A stretch of 64,000 nt of DNA, taken from the NCBI GenBank assembly GCA_047495785.1, contig JBLDXI010000032.1, forward strand, positions 4,154,001 to 4,218,000, read 5' to 3'. The translations under genes and the position numbers were made by a program. The notes below the pieces were generated by a model, which was not told where the DNA came from, searched no databases, and saw nothing but the letters and a program-made list of their open reading frames with translations. Below, in pieces: positions 50,096-62,325 of this stretch. The DNA comes from Lepidodermella squamata (taxonomy: Eukaryota > Gastrotricha). Positions within the stretch are counted from its first letter, which is position 1. Each line of letters starts with the position of its first letter.

Positions 50096-52286
50096 CTACT
50101 CGTTCCCAGAAGTCGGTTGTAGTAAAGGGCCAGCTTCGTACATAGCCTCAATTTGATCGTGAAAAAACTTCCGCAACTCAACGCGTTTGTTCTTGAGCGT
50201 CGGTGTCAGCAGTCCGTTGTCGGGGCTGAACGCGTCGAGGGTCACGTGAATTGACTTGACTTGTTCCAGCGAGTTAAGCTTGTTTGCCTTGCCGAATTCG
50301 AGCATGCTAGTCAGTAAATGTTTGGCGAAGTCTTTATTGCTAGCCAGAGACTTCTGATCCACGCCATTTTTCGACGCCCATTCTGCAGCAGCCGTCGGCT
50401 CGGGTACAACAACAGCCACCGTGTAGGACTATAAACATTTCTAGAATTAATTAATAAAAAAATTGAAGTAAATTACCTGAAGGCTATTTCCATCGACAAA
50501 GACTTGAGCTAATAACGGACACATGGCGTAGACGCTCTCGATTTTTTCCGGCGCGATGTATTCACCCTGGGCCAGCTTGAAAATGTGCTTTTTACGGTCG
50601 ATCAGTTTGAGCGCACCGTTTTGCAAGAACTGCCCGATGTCGCCCGTGTGAAGCCAGCCATCTGCATCCAACGCCTCGGCTGTTTTATCATCGGCTTTGT
50701 AATAGCCTCTCATCACGTTCGGACCTTTGACGCACACCTCGCCTTTCCCGTCTCTCACGAAATAACCGCACTCTGGAACATCGGCTAGTTTCACCAGGTT
50801 GCAGGGTGAAGGGTGCCCCACATTGCCGCCAACTGCATCGAAAGCGACTGTAGCAGCCGCCGTACACTCGGTCTGTCCATATCCCTCCAATATCTAAATA
50901 CATAATTTTGGTAAAATTCTGGAAATATTAGCCCATAAAGTCATTTTTTACCGCTGCTCCGAAGCAAACTCGCCAAAATTCCAAGACCTCAGGCGCAACA
51001 GGAGCCGAGCCTACAGACATCAGCCATACCCGGCCTCCAATCAAATTTTGCAGCCGTTTAAACGCCAATCTGTCCCATATGGAGTTCCGGGTGACGACTC
51101 CTTTTTTCAACAGCGCAAGTTTTCGCCGGTAGCAGAACCAGAAAATTGTTGATTTCGCCTTAGACTCGGCTATTGTCGATGTAACTTTTGAGTAGAGGCG
51201 ATTCATGAGACGAGGCACAAGAGGCATGTAAGTCGGCTTCAGAGCAGCCGCATCTTCAACCAACTTCAGAATGTTGCCGCTGTTAAAACCTATCGAAGCG
51301 CCTAAGAAGAAAAATATTTTTTTTAATTAACTAGGCAGAAAAATTAAATTATATTACCATGGTATAGGAACCAAACGATGATTAGCTGAGCGTAGGCATG
51401 GGCCAGTGGCAGGTAGAGTAGGCATACATCGCTTTTGCTGAATTTGAGCTCGCTGCTAACGTCGCCGCGGAACATGACATCAAATGACGCGTAATTGGCA
51501 ACGATCGCCCGATGAGTGTGCATGACACCTTTAGGGTGGCCAGTTGTACCGCTTGTATACATGATCATAACTGAAAGTACAGGTTAATCATTCTAGGGAT
51601 TCGTTTATAGCGCTTAGCTTACAGAGGTCCTCAGCTTTTGGCGGATCGAAAATTTCCGAATCGAGTGATTGAACGTCCGATTGTGTGAAATCCTTGAGTG
51701 TAACAAGCTCGATATTGGCTAATTTCGCAGCTGCGATTGTATCTTCTGGCAATTTTTCTTGAAATGTAATGATTTTTTTGAGCGAAGGCGTCGATTTAGC
51801 TTCTGCCAAAACGCGGGTAATCGCTTGAACAGAATCGATGAATACTATGCACATTTCAACTTGGTTGATGATGTAGGTCCTAGCCTCAGCTCCAAGGGTG
51901 TCATAAAGCGGAACGACGACGAGAGACCGCGAGAAACTGGCGAGGGCTGTTACAATCCAGTTAGGGCAATTCGACGAGTAAATTCCGACAAATTGCTGTT
52001 TGGCGAGATTCGTCTTTTTCGCAAGTGCATGGGAGAGCTTCCGAACCTCGTTGAAGACTTCGTTGTAAGTCCACCATGCGTACCCTTCGCCACTTCGCCA
52101 ACCGAGGCACTGTTCGTGGCGCGAGACAGCGAGGCCGTGGTTGAATGACTCCCACGCAGTGTTGATACCACCAGAGGTGACCGGATGCGTTATTAACTCG
52201 CCGCTGCGCCCGCAAAACGTACTACAACGCACGCCGGGCTCGATTTCGAATGACGCAAATTTGTCATAAAGCAACTCTTTTGGCAT
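50096..52286 (-). CDS. ACSL: Long-chain acyl-CoA synthetase 2
   Basis: Exons 52286-51623, 51570-51358, 51301-50952, 50893-50477, 50428-50096; 658 residues, all phases consistent. Motifs: MIMYTSGTTGHPKGVMHTH, ILEGYGQTECTAA, DGWLHTGDIG and RKKHIFKLAQGEYIAPEKIE. No N-terminal membrane segment. The first coding exon is one piece, whereas in synthetase 1 the same region is cut into three, so introns were gained or lost after duplication. The two paralogues have diverged mainly in the N-terminal 250 residues; their C-terminal domains are close. Same reaction expected; different chain-length preference or tissue is inference. Confidence 0.92.
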
Positions 52287-53301
52287 TTTAAAAACTCTAC
52301 AATTAATGAAATTAATTCTATTAAAAATAAAAGCCCCCCGAGTGGCCAGAATGACGAGACATGGGAATTGGTTACAGTTTTTTTTTAATTAATTTTGTTA
52401 ATATGTTAATTAATTCGCTTGAGAGAATCAATAAATGTGTTGAGAGAAGGCGCACAATGGGTGTAATAATTTGTTCTTGAGAAGGCTTTTGAGACGATAA
52501 GTAATGTTGCGGAACGGATGAGGCTACTTCCGAGAAGGCCATCTTACCAAATGATTATGAGCTTGAGCGGCGGAATGTGTCTCACGGCGTTCACAACGAA
52601 GGATATCAGCCGAGGCAAAGGCATTCATGCCATGCCGAAACAAGTGAATGGGCGAAATTTATCGTATATGTAGGCGTTTCCTCGCGTGAAAGAGGCGTTA
52701 TTAATGACCGGGCAGTGTTCTCAATAGCCAGGCAAACGATACAGAGGCCATCGTGAATGACCGCTTGCGACGCGCTGAGAAAAGAAAGCGACAACGCGAC
52801 CGTAAATATTCCACAACGTCGCAGCGCGTGTATATAAACCCGCCTATACTATTGTATGTGCGATATACAGGGTGAGTGGCATACCTTTGGCATAGTAACA
52901 AGACGCAGTCGCTCAAAGCTGCGCGTGTCTTTTACAGTTGTAGGGCTAGTATTACGCCTTTTCGACCGACGTGTTTTCTGCCTATATTCCACCTGAGAAC
53001 AAGTAAACAAATGCGGGTACTGAAGGTTTTTTCACGATCTCTGTGTATTCCACGCTTAATAAATTTTTTGCCCACTTCCTCCATATCCTTTAATTTTGAG
53101 GAGGCTGACTGTGAGTAACAAATGGACAATCGACAATTTTGCGTGGGCTCTATGTTTATTATCATACGTGGGTTTCGTGTTGCGTTGGCTTAAAATTTTC
53201 TGTCGCAGTACTTTGATGTTTAAATTTCTTGGGGTTGAACAAAAATAATCTAATTATCCATAATCATAAGTTTTAGTCATGGTTTTCCTGATTGAGTAGG
53301 C
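52287..53301. other. Intergenic region between synthetase 2 and mosaic gene A
   Basis: 1.0 kb. T-rich tract at about 52378-52395, an isolated TATATAAA at 52831-52838 with no plus-strand gene behind it, and short unsupported readings. The promoter of synthetase 2 lies at the left, the 3' region of mosaic gene A at the right. Confidence 0.45.
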
Positions 53302-56300
53302 TCATCCTAGACGCCACAGCTGCCAGCGCAGCCATTGAAGGCCAATGCAGCTGTTCCAATCTGGGACGCACATGTAATCTCTCGCCCCACCAGCCAGTGT
53401 ATAGTTGACTCGGTACGGCGCCGTCATTGTACCGGCGTTGCACGATCCAAACCACCACCCGCCATGTGCTAATCTCGGCACGCAATTCGTGGGCGATGTT
53501 CGGTCAAAGTCGAAACTGCTGAATTGTCTACCGTTCATATTCAGCGTGAAGTTATAAGCCGCCGCCGCCGACGACATGGTGATCTTGTAGTTATCAGAAT
53601 TTCCTAATATTTGCATAGGCGGGTTGATTGAAAGTGACTCGATTTTGCCCAGAGCGGGACCATTGAGAGAAACACCGCCAGAAAATGTGAACCCATATTT
53701 GAACTGAGTCGTTAGTTGGCTCACAGCCTCAAGACCTGTGGTAAACACTTAATATTTAAAAAATAAACAGTTTAGTGGCAAAATTACCCATCCAGTAATC
53801 GCGGTTGCTTGCCCCGAAAAAGTATCTGTACTCGTTCAAAGTGCGAGCGTGGAACCGAACAGCCCCATTATATCGTTGCGCAATTACTATAGAGGCCTGG
53901 TTCAACTGCGGGTACATTTCGCACCAAACTTGAACGGCCGGGGAGGCTAGCGTCGGACGGATTAGGTAAACACCGCTCGAACGATAGCCCATGCTGTAGA
54001 CGGCAGTGCAATCGATCGGCATCAAGCAGCCGCGGCCTGGTTCGGCGCATTTGCACGGGTAGGTGGTGGCTAAACCAACCCGGGTGCAGGTATCCGTGAC
54101 CGTGCAATTCGGCGAATCGTGCATGCAAAGGCTTGATCTCCTCTGTAGGAACAAACAAATCTCTTTTCAACCTAATGCACTAATGCAATAAAATTTGTTA
54201 CAGTTCTCTCCTCCTGAAAGGTTGACAGCACACTGACGTAGGTACTACTAGCAGAGTCGGCGGCCGAGTAAGGATCCAAGTTGATTGTAGCGTCGTTGAG
54301 AACGCAAGTCGAGTTAGACTGGAAATAATTTACCGACAAGCACCCGGGTAAATCCATACAGGCGCTGATGCAATAGCTGATCGATGCAACACTTCGAACA
54401 TTGATACTGTGCTGTAGAAGTGCTCGGCCGGGTAGTCGGTTGAGCGGGAAAACACCTCGTTGCGGTCCATTTTGAGCGTCACCGGGACATGGACCTTCCG
54501 TGATTACTAAATCATCAAAAGCAATGTCGCCAACTCTAGATTGACCGCGCATGGCTTGGATTTTGATCTGGAGTTAATTAGCAGTCAGAAAATTAGTCAT
54601 TTCAAATAGCGACAAACCTGGAAGTCAGAGCCTGAAGTAACACTCGAGCGATACCGCTGCCACTCGCCGCCAGTCGACCCGGCTCGGAACCTAGCCAGCA
54701 ATTGGCTATCCCGGAAAATGTCAATTCGGCCAAGTAAATTGCCCTGCATATTATAGACCATGCTAAAACAATGAGTTCCAGCCGGAATTGTAGGAGAAAG
54801 CAAGGCAGCTGTATCTCCCGCCATTGTTGATGAAGCTGGTAGGTAAATGTAATAGCCACCGGCATATGCCCCAGTTGCGTCACCCTCTGGGCCGCTGAGA
54901 GGGTTACCATTAGTGATACCATTATTAATTACAAAGTCGACTGTATCAGTCCAGTCCTGATACCAACTGCAGAGATCTCCGCGATCGAAGCCGCAAGAAA
55001 ACGACCGCTCAGAACGACACGGACCTCGAAGCAGTACTACGTCATCAATTGCGATGTCACTGCGATCACCCGGGCCTCGAACAGCTTCGAAGGTCAGCGT
55101 TTGCGGGTAGTCGAGATCAACCGGCACCGAAGCACGGATCCACTGGTTGCCCCAATTACCAGATCGCTGCCACAAGGTGCGTTCGGAATATGCCGAAAAG
55201 TTGCCGTTTTTCGTGTTGTAGACATTGCTTTGTGGGACGTAGAAAACACGAAGCGAGCCTTGGTCTTGACCGAACATATGGTAGTAAAACGTTAAACAAA
55301 AACGTCCCGCCGATAAAGGGGGCAGATGGACCCGAGATTTCGCGCCCGGTCGCAAACCAGTTGCTTCGACATAAAGGTAATGGCCATCTATGATTCAAGT
55401 TTTGCAGCAATTTCCGTATGAAAAGCTAAATAATTTATACCGCCAGTTGTTTGATCTGCAGCTGGGCCAGTATTTTCATTACCAGCCGGGGTTTCGCCTC
55501 GATATCTCACCCAATCACCATCATCTGTGTCGTTTTGCTGCCAACCGCAGTCTTGAAGATACGCAGAATTTTCGAAGCTACAATCAAACCACTCTGAAAG
55601 GGATAAAGAGATGAAGACATCGGATTTGTATCGAATAAGATCACCTTGACAGGATAGCGAGCCATTTCGAAGATAAATTTCATCCAGTTGAATCGAGCCA
55701 TACTTCTGAAAGTGCGTTACATTGTCGATCAATCCTGACGATCCTTCAAACACGAGCTAAAAATCCGCGGTAAATTAAATAAAAATGACTCAAATATGGA
55801 TAAGCATACATTGGTGTAGTTGTACTCGTTGAGCAGAATACGGTGCTGTCGCCATGCTGGGTATTGCCGGCCTTGAACTGCGAACAAATAGCGGCCTCTG
55901 TCGTCGCGAAGACGCAACTCGCCAACATCGTAACCGTTCATGTAGTAGCTGAAGATGAAGCACCTGAGGCCGCGAGGTATCGGCGTCCCGGAGAAACTCG
56001 ATTTCGCTGTTAGTGATTGCGAAGATGTCTGAAGGTCCAAAGTCACGTAATTTGAATCTGCCAAATCCGAGTCATATTTATGTAAAAAATTGCCAACAAC
56101 AAATTACCTCCCGAAAAGTCGTTCTGAGGGCCGGTTAATTGCGAACCAGCCGCGGTGTAATTCAAGCCACAACTCCATGACGCGGCATCATCATCTCGGT
56201 TCATATTGCGCCATGCCGAGTAGCGAATGTAGTCGGGACCGCTATTCAGTGAGCAGAACATCGCATTGAAATCGACCAGTGAATCGCCCGGATACCACCA

Positions 56301-59300
56301 ATCAGGCGAAGGGCGGCTTGATAAGAGATAATTGTAGTTGAGCCCATCATTTAGCAACAGCTGCGAGAATATAGTGTTACACGGCCCATCGAGCAGCTCG
56401 ATGTCGTCGAAGGCAATATTACCGTACTGAGTGCAAGAGTAGAAGACGCGGATCATGATCGAATAGTCACGTATAGCGCGAAATTCGAACTGCGCCGTGA
56501 CCCACATCGATTCTGTCGTGCTGGACATGGACAACTTAGTACCAAAATAGTTAGTGTTAGCCGGTCTGAGCAGCCAGTGCATAACTTCAAACGCGACGTT
56601 CATATCTTGACTGTAGCGAAAGCGTAGGCATTGGGCTCTTGATGATGCCTTCATCAGCGGCGAGTACCAATCGGAATTAGTACTCGAGCTTGTACATCCT
56701 GTTACAGCCCCGTCCGAGTTGATTGCATAGTATCCACGGTTGTCTAAAACATTACTGTAATATAGCCCTTAAAGAACTGCGAGACTCACTTCCTAGATTG
56801 AAGTCGAACTCAGGACCTTGACCGCCGTCTTCAACTCCGTAATTGAACGGTAAGCTAAGGCCGGCTGAAACGTCCATATCAGCGGAAATGGCGCCATTCT
56901 GCGTTTCTGTGAAGTCACCGATGACGTTTCGCCAGCCACACGCGTGTTTGTTATCAAAGGAGCAATTGAAGCCGAGGTGTTGGGCCTCAAGTTTGTAGAC
57001 CTCGCATAGGAAACCGAGCGCGAGCCCACTCGTTGAGCCTACCAAGCCGCTGCTGTTAAGGGCCATAACGTTACCGCTGCCCGGCTGATTCGCTGCCCAT
57101 GGCGTATACGACAACGGATAACCTTCGGCATTGATCCACGAGCTGCTCGGCTTAGTCGCGCCCAGCTGTATCGTCGAGCCACCAATGAGGCTCTGCAGGT
57201 AGGCCAGCTCGGCCGCGTCTTCAGGCACGGCGACGCGGGCGTAGAGCCGCGATCGGCAATGCGATCGAGCGTCGATTTCATTAACACCCGTGTATTCGAT
57301 AAACGACATGTAGCACTTGCGCCCGAAGTCTAGCCAGCCACGCGGGCAGGCGACCGGCGACGCACAGCGGCCCTCAGTGATGCGAATATCGTCTATGGCG
57401 ATATCCGAGAACTTATTGGTGCCTGTCGTGCCCTCGATAGCAATCTGATCAGGTGCGCTCAGGAAGAAGGGCGTAGCGAAGAATGCCCATGCTTTTCCGC
57501 GATAAACGCCGCTGCCCGATGCCGCTCGGCTCATCAACTGCTGGTTCGCGTTTAGCACATAGATTCGCAACAGCCCAGAATTTGTATTCGACATGTGGGA
57601 CCAGAACTCGAAACACCGCCAGCCCTGCGGAATCACCGGTGAGATGAGGCGTGCTACCGCGCTACCCCAACCTATCGCATTTCCGTTCAGCAGCGCGTAT
57701 CGATCGAGAGCATCGAGGCGCTCAACACTTTTGCCGAAGCGAGGTCCGGTTGAAAGGCCGCCCGAGCCAGTCGGGGTGGTGTCGTGACGCAACTCCCAAT
57801 CGCCGTCATCAGACACATCCTGGTACCAGCCGCAAAATCCGGTCTCGAAGTTGCAGTTAGTCTCGAGATATCGCCGGGTTGAGTCTCGCATTCGATCGTC
57901 TAAGATGTAAGAATCGCACATAGCCTTGACGCGGCCGACTGAATCAGCCGAAAGTGCTACGCCGTAAATGACTAAGCAGGACACATTAGCGACAAGGCGA
58001 CTTCCATTCGATACTCTGGCGCCGATGTTAAGGCCAAATGTTGAGTTCGCGTTTGGATTGGCAGTTCGCGAGTCTATCCGGGCGCCGTCTTTGTACATTG
58101 TCAGCGTCATTGCATCAGCGTTAAACGCGGCACAAATGAAGTGCCAACCAGCTGCATCCCACGCGTTGGCTACAGTTGCTTTGACGCCGTTGTTGTCGTC
58201 GAAGATAATCGACCTGCCTTGAAGCCACAGCGAAATGCCAACGGCGTTGCCAGCGCTCATAACGTACTCGAAAATCGGCCCGTTCACGTCTGATCTGAAG
58301 GATTGGACGTAGGCGCAGATGGTGAATGAGCGGGTGGCGAGGTTTAGCGAATCGTACGGTAAGTTTATGTACCCATTCGCATCCAGGCCGAGACGGTACG
58401 CTGAATTAGGTGTGCGGAACGGGCCCTCGGTTGGCGTGACTGAAGCTGATTTCGCTATTCCGTGGTCTTCGTTTCCACTAATGTCGAGTAGGCCAGTCAA
58501 AGGCGTCATTGGCCAGAACCCTAGCAGTTCAACGTGCCACGGCGGCGAGTCCATATCCGCCATACATGCAGCTCTTACCTGTTGGGGAAAATCAGGGTTA
58601 ATTATACCTCGTTAATTATGAGCCTCACCTTAAGAATTTGTTGTCTCGTCAAAGCTGAATTGTAGATTGAAAGGCATGCCATCTGGCCAATAAAGGGGCC
58701 GATGTCTGTCGGAACAATGCTTTTACCCATCAAGAAACCGGCCTGTGACGTGGCCGCGGAGAGACTGACCGTGTTTGTAATGTTTACAAGAGCTTCCCCG
58801 TCAACTAAAAGACTCGCCCCATTAGTGCGGGCATTGAAACGAAGGGATAAAAATTTCCAGGTCGAGAATCCGACGCTCTTATTGTTCATCGATGGCCCCC
58901 AATAAACATCCAAGTTGCCATCTAAATCGCTTCCGGATGGCCACAGCGAAAATGAAATGCCACGTCCATTGCCCGTGTCGATAAAGTCAAGCATGCTCTG
59001 CGTATTTGCTGATACCGATTTGACGAACAAGTTGATGGTATACGACTTCAACAAGGTCATCGAGTATGGGAAAGTGACGTAGCTAGTGGCAGTGCCGCTG
59101 AAATTCAGCGCGCGATTCGAAACACCGCTCGGCCCTACGTCCAACGTAATGTTAGTTTGCGACTGCGCCAGCCCGTGATACCCATTTCCGCTCGTGTCCC
59201 TGACAAGGCCACCAGTCAGTGAATTCAGCGGCCACCAGCCGACCAGTGATGAACCGCGCACAAATTCGTATTGCTGGTACAGCTGAAAAATCGTGAAGTT

Positions 59301-61835
59301 TATTCAGGATCGATTTATCTCAAGTAACACAAACCTTCGAACATACAGCTCGTGTTTGAGCGATATCCGCTGCGGATAGTGAAATGTTGTACATGGACAG
59401 GCATGAGAAAGCTCCAGTTTGCAGTCGTGTATCAGTGGGTCTGCGGCCGATTGCGAAGCCGGTAGAGGCCTGAGGTGCTGCCGATGAGCCGTTAGCTGAA
59501 GCTACCATGCTAGTGTCAACATACAAGGCATTGATAGCCGAAGCTAGGTTTATCGTTGCTGACAAATATTGCCAGCGCCTGAAAGTCAAGACAGGAGACG
59601 AAATCGGAGACGACATGCCTTGCGCTGGATTGAGGTAAAGCAGATTTGTGGACGGATTGTTAGCCCACGTGTGGAGAGCGTAACTACTCGAGACATTGTA
59701 AAACTCGACAAGGGGCGCTACTTTATTTGTTTGTGTCCAAATCGAGAATGAGAAGCTCGTAGTGATAAGCGTCGCATTTTGGCAAATTGGCCCGGTCATT
59801 TCGAGGAAGGAGTTGCTGAAGTATAGCGCCGAGGCAGCGTGTCCCGTGGGACCAGTTGTAGTTGTTATATCGCTTGAGAAGTTTGCGGCATTGCAAGTCT
59901 TGATGATATCTCTACCGCGATGGGCTGCAGTCAATGGCCAGAAGCCCATAAGCGACTCGGGCTTGTACAAGCTATAGCGCTCTATAAGAATAAAAACAAT
60001 CGAGCTTCTACCTTGGGAAATAAAAATTGTTTGTACCTTTGGGTATCACCCGCCATAAGATGTTGTATCCATTTGATGCACCAGCCGAATCAGTCACGAA
60101 AACAACTTTTACATCGGTGCCGTAGATTCGAAAAGTGCCTGGGTTGGTTGTGAAGGCCTGATAGAGCGTCCAAGAAAATGGCGTGTCGATATCGCCGACG
60201 TAGAAGTTTAAAAAGTCGTTGTTGCGTAACCGAAATACTTGAGTTACGAATTCGATGGACTCGTAAGCCTGGTCGATATCGATCTGAACCTCACAAACCG
60301 TATTAACAGGGTACGGCAGCGGGAAGTAAGGCGACTTGAGAATCCCAGATTTCGTTGTGTTCGGGAAAATGTAGGGTTGTGGCGAAAGTTCACAGCCGAA
60401 TACTGTAGATATATTCAAAACTCACAACTACCGTCATTTGGGGCGAGTTGGGCAGTGAACAAAAATTACCCCCTGATTTTATTGGATATTTACACGTTTC
60501 CAAGGGTCCTGATTCCGAAAATTCATGTATCTCAATTCGCCCCAGGTATGGGGCAAATTGGGCAGGTGTTTTGGGGCGAATTGGGCAACTTAATCTTTAT
60601 AAATGGATATTGAACAACAGTAATTTGAGATTGTTGAGTGGTCGAGTGGTTATAATGCGCCGCATGTCTGTGGAGGGTGATGGTTCGACTCCCGGATGCA
60701 ACATTTTTATTTGCTTTTTTTTTACTTTATTTTTGATTAATTGATTAATTATTTATTAATAAAATGTTCAAATAATTTTTTTTATATTCCTGGCCCTTCT
60801 CCTGACTGTCCCATGTGGTCGGAGGACGTTTAGAAGGTTCTCATAATTAAATAGACTAATTAAACCAAAAGACCAATTCGCCCCCATGTATGATTTTTCC
60901 ATGGGGCAATTTGGGCGCAATTACCTGGCCATACCTGGGCATCGCCTCGGGTCGCGGTTTTTTTCCATGTCATCACCAAAGGAAATGGTCGAAGGAAAAA
61001 ATGTCATCTGAACTCAAAACCTTTCCATTGGTTACAGATAATTCCATTCAAATGGGTCGTTTTTATCCGCCTAAACTTACCTGTAAAAAGTGTCTTGCCG
61101 TGCCTCATTTTGGGACATAACTAGCTGAAAATTTTTACAGATGTAGGGGGTCTGTTGAAGATTATCTGCCCAAATTTTTTAAGAGATCTGACTTACAGTC
61201 TCTGAGCTATTAAAAGTAATGTGATGACATCAATTTTCGGCCAAATCGCCCCAAGTGCCCATTTCACCCCAAACGACGGTACTATAAACTTGGGTATACA
61301 CAAGACCTACCATATTTCTGGTATGTGTAAGCAATTTTCCATTTGCGAGGCATCGACACCGGATTGAAATTAGCATTAACAGCCGAATCCGAGTACCATT
61401 GCAGGAGGACTTCACCAGGCGTGCGGAAGTTGTTCAGAACATCTGGCGATGTGCCTGCGTATAGGTTAGCCTCCCATATTAGGCTCGATCCTTGCATGAC
61501 TTGAACGTTAAGGCGATCGAGGCTCGACCCATCCAGCAGCCATTCAACAACTCGAAAAGCGACGTATTCGTAACTGTTCACTGTCAGGCGGATTTTGCAG
61601 CCAGTTCTGTCATTTCCGTAATAGTTTGACGTGTAGTTGTCGCTGTGAATATAACCCCATAGGTCTGTCTTCACCGTTCGAGCTATTTCAGCTGGAAATC
61701 CGGCGCAAGCATACACGAGCTGTTGTGCGTCGGTTACATGAGCCAAAAAGCCTGAAAAATACAGCGATTTTATTAAAAAATTATCTTCGCATGATTCATA
61801 CCAATCAGTAACAGGTACAGCATTCGGTCCTTCAT
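53302..61835 (-). CDS. Mosaic gene A: CUB-LamG-MAM-lectin-PAN-fibrinogen extracellular protein
   Basis: Thirteen exons: 61835-61802, 61751-61311, 60402-60037, 59981-59335, 59282-58629, 58578-56790, 56743-56108, 56057-55810, 55756-55441, 55387-54618, 54567-54202, 54142-53788, 53735-53302; 2351 residues, every phase consistent. Signal peptide (MKDRMLYLLLIGFLAH), two CUB-like domains (to about 280), three concanavalin/LamG-like domains starting LMGFWPL, LVGWWPL, LLGFWPM (281-950), a MAM (953-1122), a C-type lectin domain (1125-1242: CPRGWLDFGRKCY, SYTPWAANQP), four more MAMs, a PAN/apple domain (CISACMDLPGCLSVN), an EGF-like piece and a fibrinogen-like domain (PIDCTAVYSMG, SSGVYLIRP, GGWWFGSC). 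No membrane segment: a secreted adhesive or matrix protein. Intron 2 carries an 849-bp mobile element. Confidence 0.88.
60431..60454 (+). repeat. Left terminal inverted repeat
   Basis: Begins CCGTCATTTGGGG directly after a TA dinucleotide and ends TGGGCA; pairs with 61256-61279. Confidence 0.72.
60633..60703 (+). ncRNA. tRNA-like Pol III module in the mobile element
   Basis: A perfect box A (TGGTCGAGTGG at 60639-60649) and box B (GGTTCGACTCC at 60682-60692) at tRNA spacing, with partial acceptor pairing (GTTGAGT with ATGCAAC, one mismatch) and a T-run just after 60703. The anticodon and T stems do not pair properly, so it is a tRNA pseudogene or SINE-like head rather than a working tRNA. It probably can still recruit Pol III. 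Confidence 0.6.
61256..61279 (-). repeat. Right terminal inverted repeat
   Basis: Reverse complement begins CCGTCGTTTGGGG; followed by TA at 61280-61281. Four mismatches to the left copy. Confidence 0.72.
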
Positions 61836-62325
61836 AAATCCAAAGGTAAGATTTATTTTTTTATTTCTGAGAGTGCATAAGATTTCCCGTAAAAAAACCC
61901 GGTCTAAACAGCTCGCGGTTGTTCGCAGCTTGTTGATAAATGATTAATTAGTGCCAAGATTTCTCACCTCGCTCTCTTGTTTATGATCTGTGCGCGTGAA
62001 AAAAACGATGTCGTTACCAGGCAATAGAATCTGGGCGATATTATCTGCTATCAATCGCAATGCCTTGAAAGTGGAACTGAAACCCTTGGGACGGAAATTA
62101 CCAATATTCGACATCTGTAAATCTTCGCATTCATCTTATACTTTCCGATAACGTAGTTTTAAACTTGATTTATTTCTGAGTCAGGGTATTTGACTAGTTC
62201 AATAGACGGATGCCTTTAAAATCGGAGTTATATATTACAATTCGTCGAAAAAAGTAAACAATTCATGGGTATAATCAAAACGTTCAATATAGTTAGACTG
62301 AGAAAATGATTATGCTTGTCATCTT
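61836..62325. other. Intergenic region between mosaic genes B and A
   Basis: 490 bp. It must hold the 3' end of gene B and the promoter of gene A; a TATATAA-like stretch on the minus strand near 62230 is far (about 400 bp) from the gene A start. Confidence 0.45.

Larger units (their letters stand above)
60431..61279. mobile_element. 849-bp inverted-repeat element (MITE-like, TA target)
   Basis: Ends form an inverted repeat of about 24 bp: left CCGTCATTTGGGGCGAG.., right, read inversely, CCGTCGTTTGGGGTGAA.., 20 of 24 bases equal. TA flanks both sides (60429-60430 and 61280-61281), as in Tc1/mariner-type insertions. The interior has repeated GGGGCGAATTGGGC-like units in both orientations and a tRNA-like sequence, but no transposase. 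Removing the element and one TA restores a 57-bp intron, the normal size here, which strongly supports a recent insertion. Non-autonomous; family not identified. Confidence 0.78.

Noticed and set aside
52831-52838. TATA box of a plus-strand gene
   Set aside because: No plus-strand coding sequence follows within the next kilobases; probably fortuitous or serving an unseen transcript.
60633-60703. Functional tRNA gene
   Set aside because: Boxes A and B are good, but anticodon and T stems do not pair, so it is annotated only as tRNA-like.
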